Assembly: GCF_008831085.1 (NCBI RefSeq)
Contig: NZ_WBJY01000001.1
Coordinates: 248,001 to 312,000, forward strand
Direction: 5' to 3'
Source of the DNA: Pseudoclavibacter endophyticus
Lineage (GTDB): Bacteria > Actinomycetota > Actinomycetes > Actinomycetales > Microbacteriaceae
DNA: 64,000 bases
Part shown: piece after piece, positions 1 to 9,097 of the stretch
Numbering within the stretch: position 1 is the first letter of the stretch
Layout: each line of letters begins with the position of its first letter
Notes under the pieces: generated by a model
What the model was told of the DNA's origin: nothing
Database searches by the model: none
The model's input: only the letters and a program-made list of their open reading frames with translations
Made by a program: the position numbers and the translations under genes

Positions 1-2
1 TC

Positions 3-395
3 GAACCGATGAATCGTTTCGAGGGCCGCCGCATGAGCGGGCGTTATAGCGCGCTGCGCCGCCCCTCGAACTGGCGCCACGTCTGGAATCCTGCCCGGCC
101 GTCGTGGGGCGAGCCCTATTCGAGCATCCGCGACCGCATGCGTGCAGCGGCGCTCGACGCGATCAGGCTGGCGGAGGGCGGCGACGTTATTATGGTGTCG
201 CATCAGCTGCCGATCTGGACCGTGCACCGGGCGCTCGCGCGAAAACCGCTCGCCCACAATCCCCGGCAGCGCCGATGCTCGCTCTCGAGCATCACGATCC
301 TCGAATACCACCCGGCGACGGGCTTCCGCGAGGTCGGCTATCGAGAGCCCGCCGTGAGCGAACTCGCGGCATCGACCGACCAAGGAGCAGTGTGA
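3..395 (+). CDS. Histidine phosphatase family protein, 3' part only
   Basis: The reading frame enters from the left edge, so the N-terminus with the RHG catalytic motif is outside the window. What remains is about 130 residues of the C-terminal half of a phosphoglycerate-mutase-like histidine phosphatase. The segment MVSHQLPIW holds the second conserved histidine of the superfamily, preceded by a helix rich in Ala and Arg. The stop overlaps the GTG start of the next gene (392), so it is translationally coupled to the cytochrome c maturation genes, a position this phosphatase often has in actinobacteria. The substrate cannot be told from this piece. Confidence 0.8.
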   Translation, partial: EPMNRFEGRRMSGRYSALRRPSNWRHVWNPARPSWGEPYSSIRDRMRAAALDAIRLAEGGDVIMVSHQLPIWTVHRALARKPLAHNPRQRRCSLSSITILEYHPATGFREVGYREPAVSELAASTDQGAV

Positions 396-991
396 TCCTT
401 TCCCGCCGTGCCGTCATGGGCGGTGTGCTCTCGGTCGCGCTCGTCGCATCGCTGACGGCGTGCTCGGGCGACGACCTCGGCTTCACCGAGCAGCCGCCAG
501 ACGGCGGCCAGTTCGCCGGTGACGGCAGCTGGGGTGTCTTCGAGCCCGATCAGCGCGGTGCCGCCGTGGAGTTCTCGGGCGAGACCGAGACGGGAACGAC
601 CCTCGGGTCTGCCGAACTGGCGGGTGACGTCGCCGTGGTGAACTTCTGGTACGCGGCGTGCCCGCCCTGCCGGGTCGAGGCGGAAGACCTCGAGTCGGTC
701 TGGCAGCAGTACGCCGACGACGGCGTCCAGTTCGTCGGGGTGAACATCTATGACCAGGTGGCGACCGTCGAGAGCTTCAACGCGCAATTCGGCATCACCT
801 ACCCCTCGATTCTCGATGTCAGCTCGGGCAGCGTGCTCGCGGCCTTCGCCGACAACGTGCCGCCACAGGCGATCCCGTCCACCCTCGTGCTCGACCGCGA
901 TGGCAAGGTCGCCGCCTACATCCTCGGCATCGCCGACCCGGGCGTGCTCGGCCCCATGATCGACGACGTCCTCGCCGAGTCGTCCACGTGA
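392..991 (+). CDS. TlpA/ResA-like thioredoxin-fold lipoprotein
   Basis: This 199-residue protein begins with a signal peptide ending in the lipobox LTAC (cysteine near residue 26), so it should be an exported lipoprotein. The mature part has the thioredoxin-like motif WYAACPPCR, a CxxC redox pair, and a later cis-proline region (AIPSTLVLD). Proteins of this kind reduce apocytochrome c haem-binding cysteines on the outer face of the membrane. The GTG start at 392 is chosen because AGGAG lies at 383-387 and the start overlaps the previous stop. A longer frame opening at 104 is only an out-of-frame extension over the phosphatase gene. It is followed with a 4-bp overlap by ccdA, its expected electron donor. 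Confidence 0.9.
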   Translation: MILSRRAVMGGVLSVALVASLTACSGDDLGFTEQPPDGGQFAGDGSWGVFEPDQRGAAVEFSGETETGTTLGSAELAGDVAVVNFWYAACPPCRVEAEDLESVWQQYADDGVQFVGVNIYDQVATVESFNAQFGITYPSILDVSSGSVLAAFADNVPPQAIPSTLVLDRDGKVAAYILGIADPGVLGPMIDDVLAESST

Positions 992-1968
992 TCTCGTCGG
1001 CGGCAGCGCACGTGGGTTCGGTGCTCGCCGCGCCGCCGCTCGGCGCGTCCGCGGCCGAGCTGTCCGGCGCCCTCGCGGCCGGTCCCGGCGAGATCATCGT
1101 GCAGGGCCAGCTCCTCATCGCGCTGCCGCTTGCCGTGCTGGCCGGTCTCATCTCGTTCGCGTCGCCGTGCGTGTTGCCGGTCGTGCCGGGGTACCTCGGC
1201 CTCGTCGGCGCGACCTCGACGGCGGCGCCGGCCCACGGTGCGCCCACTCAGGACGCGTCGGCCCGGGCCCGGGCCGAGTCCTCCACGGGCGCGGCACATG
1301 CCGCCGTCAGCGCATCCGCCACCGACGTATCCGCGGCGTCCACAATCACGACGGCGACCGCCGTCGCGGGGCGCCCCGGCTACCGGCTCGGCTCACGCGG
1401 CCGCGTCGTGCTCGGGGCGGTGCTGTTCGTGCTCGGCTTCTCGCTCGTCTACGTGCTCACCGGCGCCGCCTTCGGGCAACTTGGCGTGTGGCTGCTGCAG
1501 TATCAGGACATCGTGCTCCGGATGCTGGGGGCCATCGTCCTGCTGATGGGTCTCGTCTTCATCGGTCAGGTGACCTTCTTGCAGCGACAGTGGAAGCCCA
1601 CCTCGAAGCCCATCGGGCTCATCGGCGCGCCACTGCTCGGCGTGATCTTCGGTGTCGGCTGGGCGCCATGCGTTGGCCCGACCCTCATCGCGATCCAGTC
1701 GCTCAGCTTCCAATCGGCGAGCGCAGGGCGTGGCGCGCTGCTCGCGTTCGCGTACTGCCTCGGCCTCGGCATCCCGTTCGTGCTCGCGGCAGTCGGATTT
1801 GGGGCGGCCGCCCGGTGGAGCACCTGGCTGCGCCGCAACATGCGCCACATCAACGTCATCGGCGGCGTGCTGCTCATGGTCATCGGCCTGCTCATGGTGC
1901 TCGGCATCTGGCAGTCGTTCATCTCGTGGATCGGATTCCTGCTTCCCGGCTATGTCTCGCCCCTCTGA
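988..1968 (+). CDS. ccdA: Cytochrome c biogenesis protein CcdA (transmembrane thiol relay)
   Basis: This 326-residue polytopic membrane protein carries the two cysteine motifs of CcdA/DsbD-beta: SFASPCVLPVVPGYLG near residue 60 and GVGWAPCVGPTL near residue 230. These cysteines pass electrons from cytoplasmic thioredoxin to extracytoplasmic TlpA/ResA. Residues of roughly 80-135 form an Ala/Ser/Thr-rich insert in the loop after the first helix that is not part of the conserved fold. The GTG start overlaps the tlpA stop by 4 bp. The N-terminal 30 residues before the first conserved helix are poorly conserved, so a later start is possible but less likely given the coupling. Confidence 0.93.
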   Translation: MISSAAAHVGSVLAAPPLGASAAELSGALAAGPGEIIVQGQLLIALPLAVLAGLISFASPCVLPVVPGYLGLVGATSTAAPAHGAPTQDASARARAESSTGAAHAAVSASATDVSAASTITTATAVAGRPGYRLGSRGRVVLGAVLFVLGFSLVYVLTGAAFGQLGVWLLQYQDIVLRMLGAIVLLMGLVFIGQVTFLQRQWKPTSKPIGLIGAPLLGVIFGVGWAPCVGPTLIAIQSLSFQSASAGRGALLAFAYCLGLGIPFVLAAVGFGAAARWSTWLRRNMRHINVIGGVLLMVIGLLMVLGIWQSFISWIGFLLPGYVSPL

Positions 1969-3718
1969 TCACATCGACGCCGGTCGCGACGGCTTCGAGC
2001 ACCGCGACCGCCCGCGCCGCACCGCCGCCGGCGGAGCGCGCGCCGGCGACGGCGATACACGGGACGCGCCGCCGCGCGACCGCACCGGCTCCCGCGACGG
2101 CGCGGGGGCATCCGGAGCATCCGGCCCCACGCTGCGGCCCGACCGCGCACTGGCCACGCTCCGCACGGTCTGGCGCCAGCTCACCAGCATGCGCGTCGCC
2201 CTGCTGCTGTTGCTGCTGCTCGCGGTCGCCGCCGTGCCGGGCTCGCTCGTGCCGCAGCGGACGAGCGACCCGAACGGGGTCGCCCAGGTGTTCGACACGT
2301 CGCCAGAGCTCGCCGAGTTCTACGACAGGGTCGGTCTCTTCGCCGTCTACTCTTCGCCGTGGTTCACCGCGATCTACCTCCTGCTGTTCGTGTCGCTCGT
2401 GGGCTGCATCATCCCTCGGGTCTCGCACCACTGGCGCGCGCTCCGCACGCCCCCGCCGACCACCCCGGCTCGGCTCGATCGCTTCGACGCCTACTCGGTG
2501 CTCCATCTCGACGCCGAGGCCGCCGACCACGCGGGGGAGATCATCGACGAGGCGGCGCGGACGCTCAAGGGGCGCGGCTATCGAACGGTGCTCGTCGATG
2601 GCGGGCGGCGCGGCATCAGCGTCTCGGCAGAGCGCGGGTACCTGAGGGAGACCGGCAACCTCGTCTTCCACATCGCGATGCTCGGCGTCATCATCACGGT
2701 CGGCGTGCTCGGCTCCTACGCCTGGCACGGGCAGCGCGTGCTCGTCGAGGGCCAGACGTTCGTGAACAGCCCCGTCGCCTATTCGTCGTTCAACCCCGGC
2801 CGGTTCTTCACGAACGACCAGCTCACGCCGTACTCGCTCACGCTCGACCGGTTCGACGTCGAGTACGAATCGGCGAACCCGAACGCGGTCGGTGCCGTCA
2901 ACGACTTCGCCGCCAACGTGACGGTGGCCGATGCCGACGGGACGACGACGCAGCAGACCGTGCGCGTGAACGACCCATTGCGCACGAACGGCACCGACGT
3001 CTATCTGCTCGGCAACGGCTACGCGCCGCAGCTGACCGTGCGCGACGCGGACGGCACTCCGGTTTTCTCCGACACGGTGCCGTTCCTGCCGCAGGACAGC
3101 AACCTCACGAGTCTCGGCGTCGTGAAGGTGCCTGACGGGCTCGCCGAGCAGGTCGGCATGATCGGGTTCTTCTACCCGACGGCTGCGACGCTCGACTCGG
3201 GCGCGCTGACGTCGTCGCATCCGGATCTCGGCGACCCCGTGCTCACACTGAACGTCTACACCGGCGACCTCGGCCTCGACGACGGCGTACCCATGAACGT
3301 GTACTCGCTTGACACCGACGACCTCACACAGGTCGCCGGCGGGGAGACGGGAGTCGAGTCGCTCCAGCTGCAGCCCGGAGAGACGACCGAGCTGCCGGGC
3401 GGCCTCGGGTCGATCGAGCTCGGCGAGATCCCCAGGTACGCGTCGTTCGACATCCACGACGATCCGACGCAGGTTCCCATGCTCGTGTTCGCCGCCCTCT
3501 GCGTCGGCGGGCTGGTGACAGGGTTGTTCGTGCCGCGCCGCCGCATGTGGGTGAAGGCGGTCACGCGGCGCGACGGCACGCTGCTCGTCGAGTACGCGGG
3601 TCTCGCGCGCGGCGACGACCCGCAGCTTGCCGGCGCCGTGAACGACCTCCTCGACGCTCACGCCGACGCGCTCGTAGGCTGGGGCCACGCACCATCCCTC
3701 TCAAAGGCCAGGCAGTGA
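1952..3718 (+). CDS. resB: Cytochrome c biogenesis protein ResB
   Basis: This 588-residue membrane protein is the ResB/Ccs1 half of the system II cytochrome c synthetase, which moves haem across the membrane and attaches it to apocytochromes. After a charged Arg/Gly-rich N-terminal tail of about 70 residues come a helix near residues 85-105 and the typical AVPGSLVPQRT turn, a second helix (FTAIYLLLFVSLVGCIIP), a third (NLVFHIAMLGVIITVGVLGSYAW), a large extracytoplasmic domain, and a last helix (PMLVFAALCVGGLVTGLF). The ATG at 1952 overlaps the ccdA end by 17 bp and keeps the operon coupled. Confidence 0.93.
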   Translation: MSRPSDHIDAGRDGFEHRDRPRRTAAGGARAGDGDTRDAPPRDRTGSRDGAGASGASGPTLRPDRALATLRTVWRQLTSMRVALLLLLLLAVAAVPGSLVPQRTSDPNGVAQVFDTSPELAEFYDRVGLFAVYSSPWFTAIYLLLFVSLVGCIIPRVSHHWRALRTPPPTTPARLDRFDAYSVLHLDAEAADHAGEIIDEAARTLKGRGYRTVLVDGGRRGISVSAERGYLRETGNLVFHIAMLGVIITVGVLGSYAWHGQRVLVEGQTFVNSPVAYSSFNPGRFFTNDQLTPYSLTLDRFDVEYESANPNAVGAVNDFAANVTVADADGTTTQQTVRVNDPLRTNGTDVYLLGNGYAPQLTVRDADGTPVFSDTVPFLPQDSNLTSLGVVKVPDGLAEQVGMIGFFYPTAATLDSGALTSSHPDLGDPVLTLNVYTGDLGLDDGVPMNVYSLDTDDLTQVAGGETGVESLQLQPGETTELPGGLGSIELGEIPRYASFDIHDDPTQVPMLVFAALCVGGLVTGLFVPRRRMWVKAVTRRDGTLLVEYAGLARGDDPQLAGAVNDLLDAHADALVGWGHAPSLSKARQ

Positions 3719-4920
3719 TTCCTTTCAGCACCGTGACCGCACTCTCGAATTGGTCGAACACCCTGCTCTACGCGGCCATGGCCGTGTACGCGGCGGCGTT
3801 CGTCTTCTTCGCACTCGACCTGGCCCGCCGGTCGGCCCGGACCGGGGCTGGGTCGGAATCGGCCGTCGGCGCGACGCGACGGCGGTCGCCCGTGGGTGCC
3901 AGTGTCGGCGGTGCGGGCGGGCGGTCCGCCGAGGTCGGGTCCGCGGGCCATGCGGACGAACTCGATGCCGGTGCCGGCGGCGCTGATGGCGTCGATGCCG
4001 CTGATGGCGTCGATGACGGGTCGACGCAAGCGCGCGATCATGTCGGCGATGTCAGCGGAGCATCCGGGGCGGGCGGGTCCGGTGGCAACGCGCCCAGGCG
4101 CGGCGTGCGGACGCTCGGCCGCACGAGGGCGCACGAAGCCGACGGCTGGCGCGACACGAAGGCAACGCCATCGCTCCGCGTCGCGATGTGGCTGACGATC
4201 GCGGCTTTCCTCGTGCACCTGGCGGCGACGGTGCTCCGTGGCATTGCGGCAGAACGCGTCCCGTGGGCCAACATGTTCGAGTTCTCGATGACGTTCACTC
4301 TGCTCATCGTGGTGGTGTTCCTCGCGGTCCGGTTCTGGGCCGATCTCCGCTTCCTCGGCACGTTCATCACGGGGTTCGTGACGCTGTGGCTCGGGGTTTC
4401 GACCGTGAGCTTCTACGTCGACGTGGTTCCGCTCGTGCCGGCGCTGCAGTCGGCGTGGCTCGTGATCCATGTGTTCGTGGCCTCGCTCGGCACAGGATGC
4501 CTCGCGCTCGGCTTCGGCCTGTCGTTGCTGCAGCTACTCCAGCAGCGGCGCGTCGCACGGGCACTTGCGGGGAAGCCGTCGGGACTGCGTTTCCTGCAGG
4601 CGCTGCCGAGGGCCGAGCGGCTGGAAGACCTCGCCTACCGCATCAACGTGGTCGGGTTCATCCTGTGGACCTTCACGCTCATCGCCGGGGCCATCTGGGC
4701 CGAGCGGGCGTGGGGCCGCTACTGGGGCTGGGACACGAAGGAGGTGTGGACGTTCATCATCTGGGTCGTCTACGCCGGTTACATCCACGCTCGAGCAACC
4801 CGCGGCTGGCGGGGCACGCCCAGCGCGTGGTTGTCGATCGTGGGCTTCGCGACGGTCATCTTCAACTTCGCGATCGTGAACGTCTTCTTCAACGGTCTGC
4901 ACGCGTACTCGGGGCTGTAG
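3715..4920 (+). CDS. ccsB: Cytochrome c biogenesis protein CcsB/CcsA
   Basis: This 401-residue protein is the haem-handling partner of ResB. The C-terminal two thirds have several membrane helices and the family's tryptophan-rich haem segment, seen here as WGRYWGWDTKEVWTFI followed by a conserved histidine (YIHARA). Between the first helix and the second, residues of about 43-155 are a Gly/Ala/Asp-rich insert not expected in the family and likely a disordered loop. The GTG at 3715 forms a 4-bp GTGA overlap with the resB stop. The operon appears to end here, as the next gene is 242 bp away and has its own control region. Confidence 0.93.
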   Translation: MIPFSTVTALSNWSNTLLYAAMAVYAAAFVFFALDLARRSARTGAGSESAVGATRRRSPVGASVGGAGGRSAEVGSAGHADELDAGAGGADGVDAADGVDDGSTQARDHVGDVSGASGAGGSGGNAPRRGVRTLGRTRAHEADGWRDTKATPSLRVAMWLTIAAFLVHLAATVLRGIAAERVPWANMFEFSMTFTLLIVVVFLAVRFWADLRFLGTFITGFVTLWLGVSTVSFYVDVVPLVPALQSAWLVIHVFVASLGTGCLALGFGLSLLQLLQQRRVARALAGKPSGLRFLQALPRAERLEDLAYRINVVGFILWTFTLIAGAIWAERAWGRYWGWDTKEVWTFIIWVVYAGYIHARATRGWRGTPSAWLSIVGFATVIFNFAIVNVFFNGLHAYSGL

Positions 4921-5069
4921 GGCGGCTCCCCCACCGGGAGGGCGACTGAGCGCCGTACCCCCGGCACGGGAACGGCTTGGCGGCGCGCTCGCGGCCGGTT
5001 CGGAGCTCGGAGGATCGTCGGCACGTGGTACGACCTCATCGCCGACGCTCGCGAGTTATCGTTTCAGTT

Positions 5070-5106
5070 GATGCAATGCATCGAATGCGTGTGCTTGGTC
5101 GATGCA
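5070..5106 (+). promoter_or_regulatory. Candidate operator upstream of the aldehyde dehydrogenase gene
   Basis: A perfect inverted repeat GATGCA-A-TGCATC lies at 5070-5082 and a third GATGCA half-site follows at 5101-5106. The rest of the 242-bp gap from 4921 holds no reading frame of note. The spacing and the position about 60-90 bp before the start fit a regulator binding site, but no regulator is assigned. Confidence 0.35.
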
Positions 5107-5162
5107 AGCAGCTGCAGCACAGTGGGACGAGAGAGTCCAGCCACGTTCGATAGGAGCATTCG

Positions 5163-6686
5163 ATGGCCGAGCACGACATTGCAGCCGACGCGGCCAACGC
5201 ACCAGAGTCGATCGACTGGCACGCGCGTGCCGCCGCCGCCCGCCCCGATGGCCGGATGCACGTCGGTGGTCAACGCCGCGACGCATCGGATGGCACGACG
5301 ACCCGGAGTGTGAATCCCGCGACGGCGGCATCCATCGCCGAGATCGCCGCGGGCACCGCCGACGACGTAGACTCGGCCGTCGGGGCTGCGCGGGCGAGCT
5401 TCGAGTCAGGGGCCTGGAGCCGGCTCGCCGCGGCAGACCGAGGCCGCATCATGCAGCGGTGGGCCGACCTCATCGAGGCGAACGCCGACGAGCTCGCGCT
5501 GCTCGAGACCCTTGACATGGGCAAGCCCATCGCGCAGTCGATGACGATCGATGTGCCCGGAACGGCCGCGACCATCCGCTGGTACGCCGAGCTCGCCGAC
5601 AAGCTGGCCGATGAGATCCCATCGACCCCACCCGGGTCGATGGCGACGGTGACACGCGCCCCCCTCGGCGTCGTCGCGGCGATCACGCCGTGGAACTACC
5701 CGATGGAGATCGCGAGCTGGAAGCTCGCCCCGGCACTCGCGGTCGGCAACAGCCTCGTGCACAAGCCGGCATCCGAGTCGTCGCTGACGGCCCTGCGCCT
5801 CGCTGACCTGGCGCTCGAGGCAGGGATTCCCGAGGGCGTGCTCAACGTCATCACCGGCTCCGGCCGCCTCGTCGGCGAGGGGCTCGCGCGGCACCGCGAC
5901 GTCGACATGCTGACGTTCACCGGCTCGACGGGCGTCGCCAAGCGACTGCTCGTCGCCTCGGGCGAGACGAACATGAAGCGCCTCGCGCTCGAGGCAGGCG
6001 GCAAGAGCGCCAACCTTGTCTTCGCCGACACCGAGTCGATCACGCTCGCGGCCGAGAAGGCCGCGTTCGGCGCCTACTACAACCAGGGAGAGGTCTGCTC
6101 GGCGAACTCGCGCGTCTACGTCGAGCGCCCGATCCTCGATGACTTCCTTTCGGCCTTCCGCGAGGCGGCGAAGGGGTACGCGCCGGGCGACCCGCTCGAC
6201 TGGGCCTCACCCACAGGGGCGCTCATCAACGAAGGGCACGCCGACGACGTCGAACGAGCCGTCGACGAGGCACGAGTCAGCGGGGACATCGCATTCGGCG
6301 GCGAGCGACAGCAGCGCGGTGATTCGCGCGCGTTCTACACGCCGACCGCCGTCGTCGGTCTCAGCGCTGAGCATCCACTCGTCACCGACGAGCTCTTCGG
6401 CCCCGTCGCGACCGTGACGGTGTTCGACGACGAGGACGATGCGGTCCGACAGGCGAACGACACCCGCTACGGCCTCGCGGCCTCCGTGTGGACGTCGAAC
6501 CTCTCCCGGGCGCACCGGGTGAGCGAGCGACTCGTTGCCGGCACCGTTTCGGTCAACACGGTCGATGCGCTCGGCGTCACGACACCGTTCGGCGGCTTCC
6601 GCGAGTCCGGGTTCGGCCGGGATCTTTCGGCGCACGCGATCGACAACTACGTCGGGCTCAAGACCACCTGGTTCCAGCACGGCTGA
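5163..6686 (+). CDS. NAD(P)-dependent aldehyde dehydrogenase (PuuC/aminoaldehyde type)
   Basis: This 507-residue enzyme is a full-length aldehyde dehydrogenase. It shows the Asn-containing motif TPWNYP, the general-base glutamate in LEAGGKSANLVF (E277) and the nucleophile in NQGEVCSANS (C312). The NQGEVC context is typical of enzymes acting on gamma-glutamyl-gamma-aminobutyraldehyde and related aminoaldehydes. The ATG at 5163 has GATAGGAG just upstream. It sits in front of a copper amine oxidase, so the simplest reading is that amine oxidation gives an aldehyde that this enzyme turns into the acid. A strong hairpin follows, so the two genes are probably transcribed separately. Confidence 0.88.
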   Translation: MAEHDIAADAANAPESIDWHARAAAARPDGRMHVGGQRRDASDGTTTRSVNPATAASIAEIAAGTADDVDSAVGAARASFESGAWSRLAAADRGRIMQRWADLIEANADELALLETLDMGKPIAQSMTIDVPGTAATIRWYAELADKLADEIPSTPPGSMATVTRAPLGVVAAITPWNYPMEIASWKLAPALAVGNSLVHKPASESSLTALRLADLALEAGIPEGVLNVITGSGRLVGEGLARHRDVDMLTFTGSTGVAKRLLVASGETNMKRLALEAGGKSANLVFADTESITLAAEKAAFGAYYNQGEVCSANSRVYVERPILDDFLSAFREAAKGYAPGDPLDWASPTGALINEGHADDVERAVDEARVSGDIAFGGERQQRGDSRAFYTPTAVVGLSAEHPLVTDELFGPVATVTVFDDEDDAVRQANDTRYGLAASVWTSNLSRAHRVSERLVAGTVSVNTVDALGVTTPFGGFRESGFGRDLSAHAIDNYVGLKTTWFQHG

Positions 6687-6692
6687 TCACCG

Positions 6693-6740
6693 GTGTGCGC
6701 GCCCGGGCCCTTCCTCGCGAAGGGGGCCGGGCGCGCACAC
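6693..6740 (+). terminator. Hairpin terminator after the aldehyde dehydrogenase gene
   Basis: The arms 6693-6706 and 6727-6740 are perfectly complementary over 14 bp, with a further partial inner stem around GCCCTT/AAGGGG. There is no long T tract, as is usual in GC-rich actinobacteria. It begins 7 bp after the stop codon. Confidence 0.75.
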
Positions 6741-6756
6741 TGCATTCGGCACGCAC

Positions 6757-6823
6757 ATGACGCGATCGGGCCACGCGCAGCTGGCCCGCAGATGACGCGA
6801 ACGGGCCACGCGTAGCTGGCCCG
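6757..6823 (+). repeat. Two 32-bp direct repeats, each a small hairpin
   Basis: Copies at 6757-6788 and 6792-6823 differ at two positions out of 32. Each contains a 7-bp inverted repeat, CGGGCCA and TGGCCCG, with an 8-nt spacer. They end 18 bp before the amine oxidase start, so they could be operators or structured leader RNA, or simply a duplicated intergenic palindrome. Confidence 0.7.
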
Positions 6824-6841
6824 AGAAAGACGGTAGGCGCA

Positions 6842-8866
6842 ATGACCACCATCGAACCACTGCACACGAGCGGCCAGCGCGTCTCGCACCTCGACGAGGC
6901 GCGGCATCCGCTCGACTCGTTGACTGCAACCGAGATCGAGCGCGGCCGGGCCGTGCTCGAGCGGGCGGGCCTGCTCACCGAGCACAGCCGGTTCCCGAGC
7001 GTCATGCCCGTTGAGCCGCCGAAGGCGTTCGTTCGGGAATGGCGCGAGGGCGATGCGCTGCGGAGGCGCATCGAGTTCGTCGTGCTCGAGGCCGATACGG
7101 GCGTCTCGACGGAGCACGTCGTCGAGCTGGACGAGGGCGAAGCCGACGCCGACCGGTTGCTGTCGAGCGAGCTGATCCCGTCCGGCGAATTCCCGTACGG
7201 CCAGCCGGCGTACCTCGTCGAGGAGTACGACCGCGCGATGGCGATCGCCAAGGCGAGCGAGGAGTGGCAGGCCGCCATGCGCCGTCGCGGCCTCTCGGAC
7301 AGGATTGAGGATGCGTTCTGCTCGCCGCTCGCCCCCGGCTACTTCGGGTACGAGGATGAGATCGGTCGCCGCTTGATCCGCTCGCTCACCTTCCTGCGCG
7401 ATCACCCGGACGATGTCGCGTGGGCGCACCCCGTCGAGGGGCTGCTCGTGACGATCGACCTCACCGAGGGCAAGGTCGTGAGCGTGTACGACGAGGGCGA
7501 CGTGGTGACGGCCGCCACCTCGGGGCGCTACGACGACGAGTCCGTCGGGCCTGCGCGCGAAAGCCTGAAGCCGATCGAGATCACTCAGCCGGAAGGCCCG
7601 AGCTTCTCCGTCGACGGGTCGCTCGTGGAATGGGAGGGGTGGCGGTTCCGGGTCGCATTTAATGCGCGGGAGGGGCTCGTGCTGCATCAGCTGAGCTATC
7701 TCGACGGCGACGAGCGGCGTCCCATCCTCTACCGCGGCTCCGTGCCAGAGATGATCGTGCCCTACGGCGACACCTCGCGGAACCGGTACTGGATCAGCTA
7801 CTTCGACGCCGGTGAGTACTACCTCGGGAAGAGCGCGAACTCGCTGGCCCTCGGCTGCGACTGTCTCGGCGTCATCCACTACTTCGACGGAATGAGCCAC
7901 GACGACCACGGCAACCCCCTCAGGGTGCCGCAGGCCGTGTGCATGCACGAGGAGGACTACTCGATCCTCCACAAGCACACCGAGATCGGCTACGCCACCG
8001 ACGTGCGCCGCCAGCGTCGCCTCGTGATCTCCTACATCGCGACGATCGGCAACTACGACTACGGCTTCTACTGGCACCTGTACCTCGACGGCACGATCGA
8101 GGTCGAGGCGAAGGCGACGGGCCTCGTGTTCAACGGATCCGGGGAACCCGGTGCGAGCGAGCCGCACCGGCTCGAGATCGCCCCGGGCCTCTTCGCGCCG
8201 GTGCACCAGCACATCTTCTGCGCCCGCCTGGACGTCGAGATCGACGGCCCGGACAACTACGTCGAGAAGTCCGAGGTGCGCCGCATCCCAATGGGGGAGC
8301 GGAACCCGTACGGCAACGCCTTCACGTTCGTGCGCGAGCGCGTCGAGACCGAGGGCGGCTTCGACGAGGACCGCACCGTTCGCCGCACCTGGCACATCGG
8401 CTCGAACCGTCGCCGCAATGCCATTGGCAAGCCCACCGAGTACGAGCTGCTCGGCGAGGGATGGCCGACGCTGCTCGCCGACCCGGAGTCGAGCGTGCAC
8501 GCCCGCGCCAACTTCGCGACGCACCACACCTGGGTCACCAGGTACCACGAGGATGAGCGCTGGCCCGCGGGCAAGTACCCCAACCAGCACGCCGGCGGCG
8601 CCGGCCTGCCCACGTACGTCGCCGACGAGGAACCGGTCGATGGTGGCGACATCGTGCTGTGGCACTCGTTCGGGCCGACGCACCTGCCTCGCCCGGAGGA
8701 CTTCCCGATCATGCCGGTGGATGCGTACCGGTTCCAGTTGAAGCCATACGGCTTCTTCGACCGTAACCCGGCCCTGGACGTGCCCGACTGGACGACGCGC
8801 GGCGGTGACCACTGCTGCGCCCACGGTGACCGTCTGCCCCGCTACGGGGCGGTTGCCGAGCGCTGA
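6842..8866 (+). CDS. Copper-containing primary amine oxidase (topaquinone enzyme)
   Basis: This 674-residue protein has the full set of catalytic features of copper amine oxidases. The cofactor precursor is Y405 in TIGNYDYG (consensus NYD/E), the catalytic base is D322 in SYFDAGEYY, and the copper ligands are H455 and H457 in HQHIF and H614 in THLPRPEDFP. The spacings match bacterial phenylethylamine and histamine oxidases. Such enzymes convert primary amines to aldehyde, ammonia and hydrogen peroxide. No signal peptide is seen, so it is probably cytoplasmic. The upstream aldehyde dehydrogenase gives a plausible next step. The precise amine cannot be read from sequence. Confidence 0.95.
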   Translation: MTTIEPLHTSGQRVSHLDEARHPLDSLTATEIERGRAVLERAGLLTEHSRFPSVMPVEPPKAFVREWREGDALRRRIEFVVLEADTGVSTEHVVELDEGEADADRLLSSELIPSGEFPYGQPAYLVEEYDRAMAIAKASEEWQAAMRRRGLSDRIEDAFCSPLAPGYFGYEDEIGRRLIRSLTFLRDHPDDVAWAHPVEGLLVTIDLTEGKVVSVYDEGDVVTAATSGRYDDESVGPARESLKPIEITQPEGPSFSVDGSLVEWEGWRFRVAFNAREGLVLHQLSYLDGDERRPILYRGSVPEMIVPYGDTSRNRYWISYFDAGEYYLGKSANSLALGCDCLGVIHYFDGMSHDDHGNPLRVPQAVCMHEEDYSILHKHTEIGYATDVRRQRRLVISYIATIGNYDYGFYWHLYLDGTIEVEAKATGLVFNGSGEPGASEPHRLEIAPGLFAPVHQHIFCARLDVEIDGPDNYVEKSEVRRIPMGERNPYGNAFTFVRERVETEGGFDEDRTVRRTWHIGSNRRRNAIGKPTEYELLGEGWPTLLADPESSVHARANFATHHTWVTRYHEDERWPAGKYPNQHAGGAGLPTYVADEEPVDGGDIVLWHSFGPTHLPRPEDFPIMPVDAYRFQLKPYGFFDRNPALDVPDWTTRGGDHCCAHGDRLPRYGAVAER

Positions 8867-8892
8867 CCCGCCCCGGAGCGCATCCCGCGATC

Positions 8893-8924
8893 AGGTCCCC
8901 GGCGCCCCTCGGCGCCGGGGACCT
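8893..8924 (+). terminator. Perfect hairpin terminator after the amine oxidase gene
   Basis: Two 14-bp arms (8893-8906 and 8911-8924) are perfectly complementary with a 4-nt loop, 26 bp after the stop codon. Only a short CTTG follows, so release may not rely on a U tract. Confidence 0.8.
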
Positions 8925-9025
8925 CTTGCGTGCGCGGAGTGGCGCAGGACGGAGACGCGCTGCGGCGACATGCGCCCGGCGCGAAGCGGGCGCAGCGCAG
9001 CATCGAAGGCCGTGCTCGCGAAACC

Positions 9026-9067
9026 AGCAGGGGCCGGTTCTCGCGGGATGCGAGAACCGGCCCTGCT
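9026..9067 (-). terminator. Hairpin terminator of the NCS1 permease gene
   Basis: A long inverted repeat (arms about 9026-9044 and 9050-9067, one bulged G) lies 31 bp beyond the permease stop on the minus strand. Together with the hairpin at 8893-8924 it separates two convergent genes. The rest of 8867-9097 holds nothing else I can identify. Confidence 0.75.
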
Positions 9068-9097
9068 CTGTGCGCGTTCGTCAGCGCGACGGCGCCA

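Noticed and set aside
1919..3688. Open frame of 589 codons on the minus strand
   Set aside because: Antisense of resB; rich in Arg, Glu and His as expected of a shadow frame.
6647..8824. Open frame of 725 codons on the minus strand
   Set aside because: Antisense of the copper amine oxidase, whose catalytic residues are all present on the plus strand.
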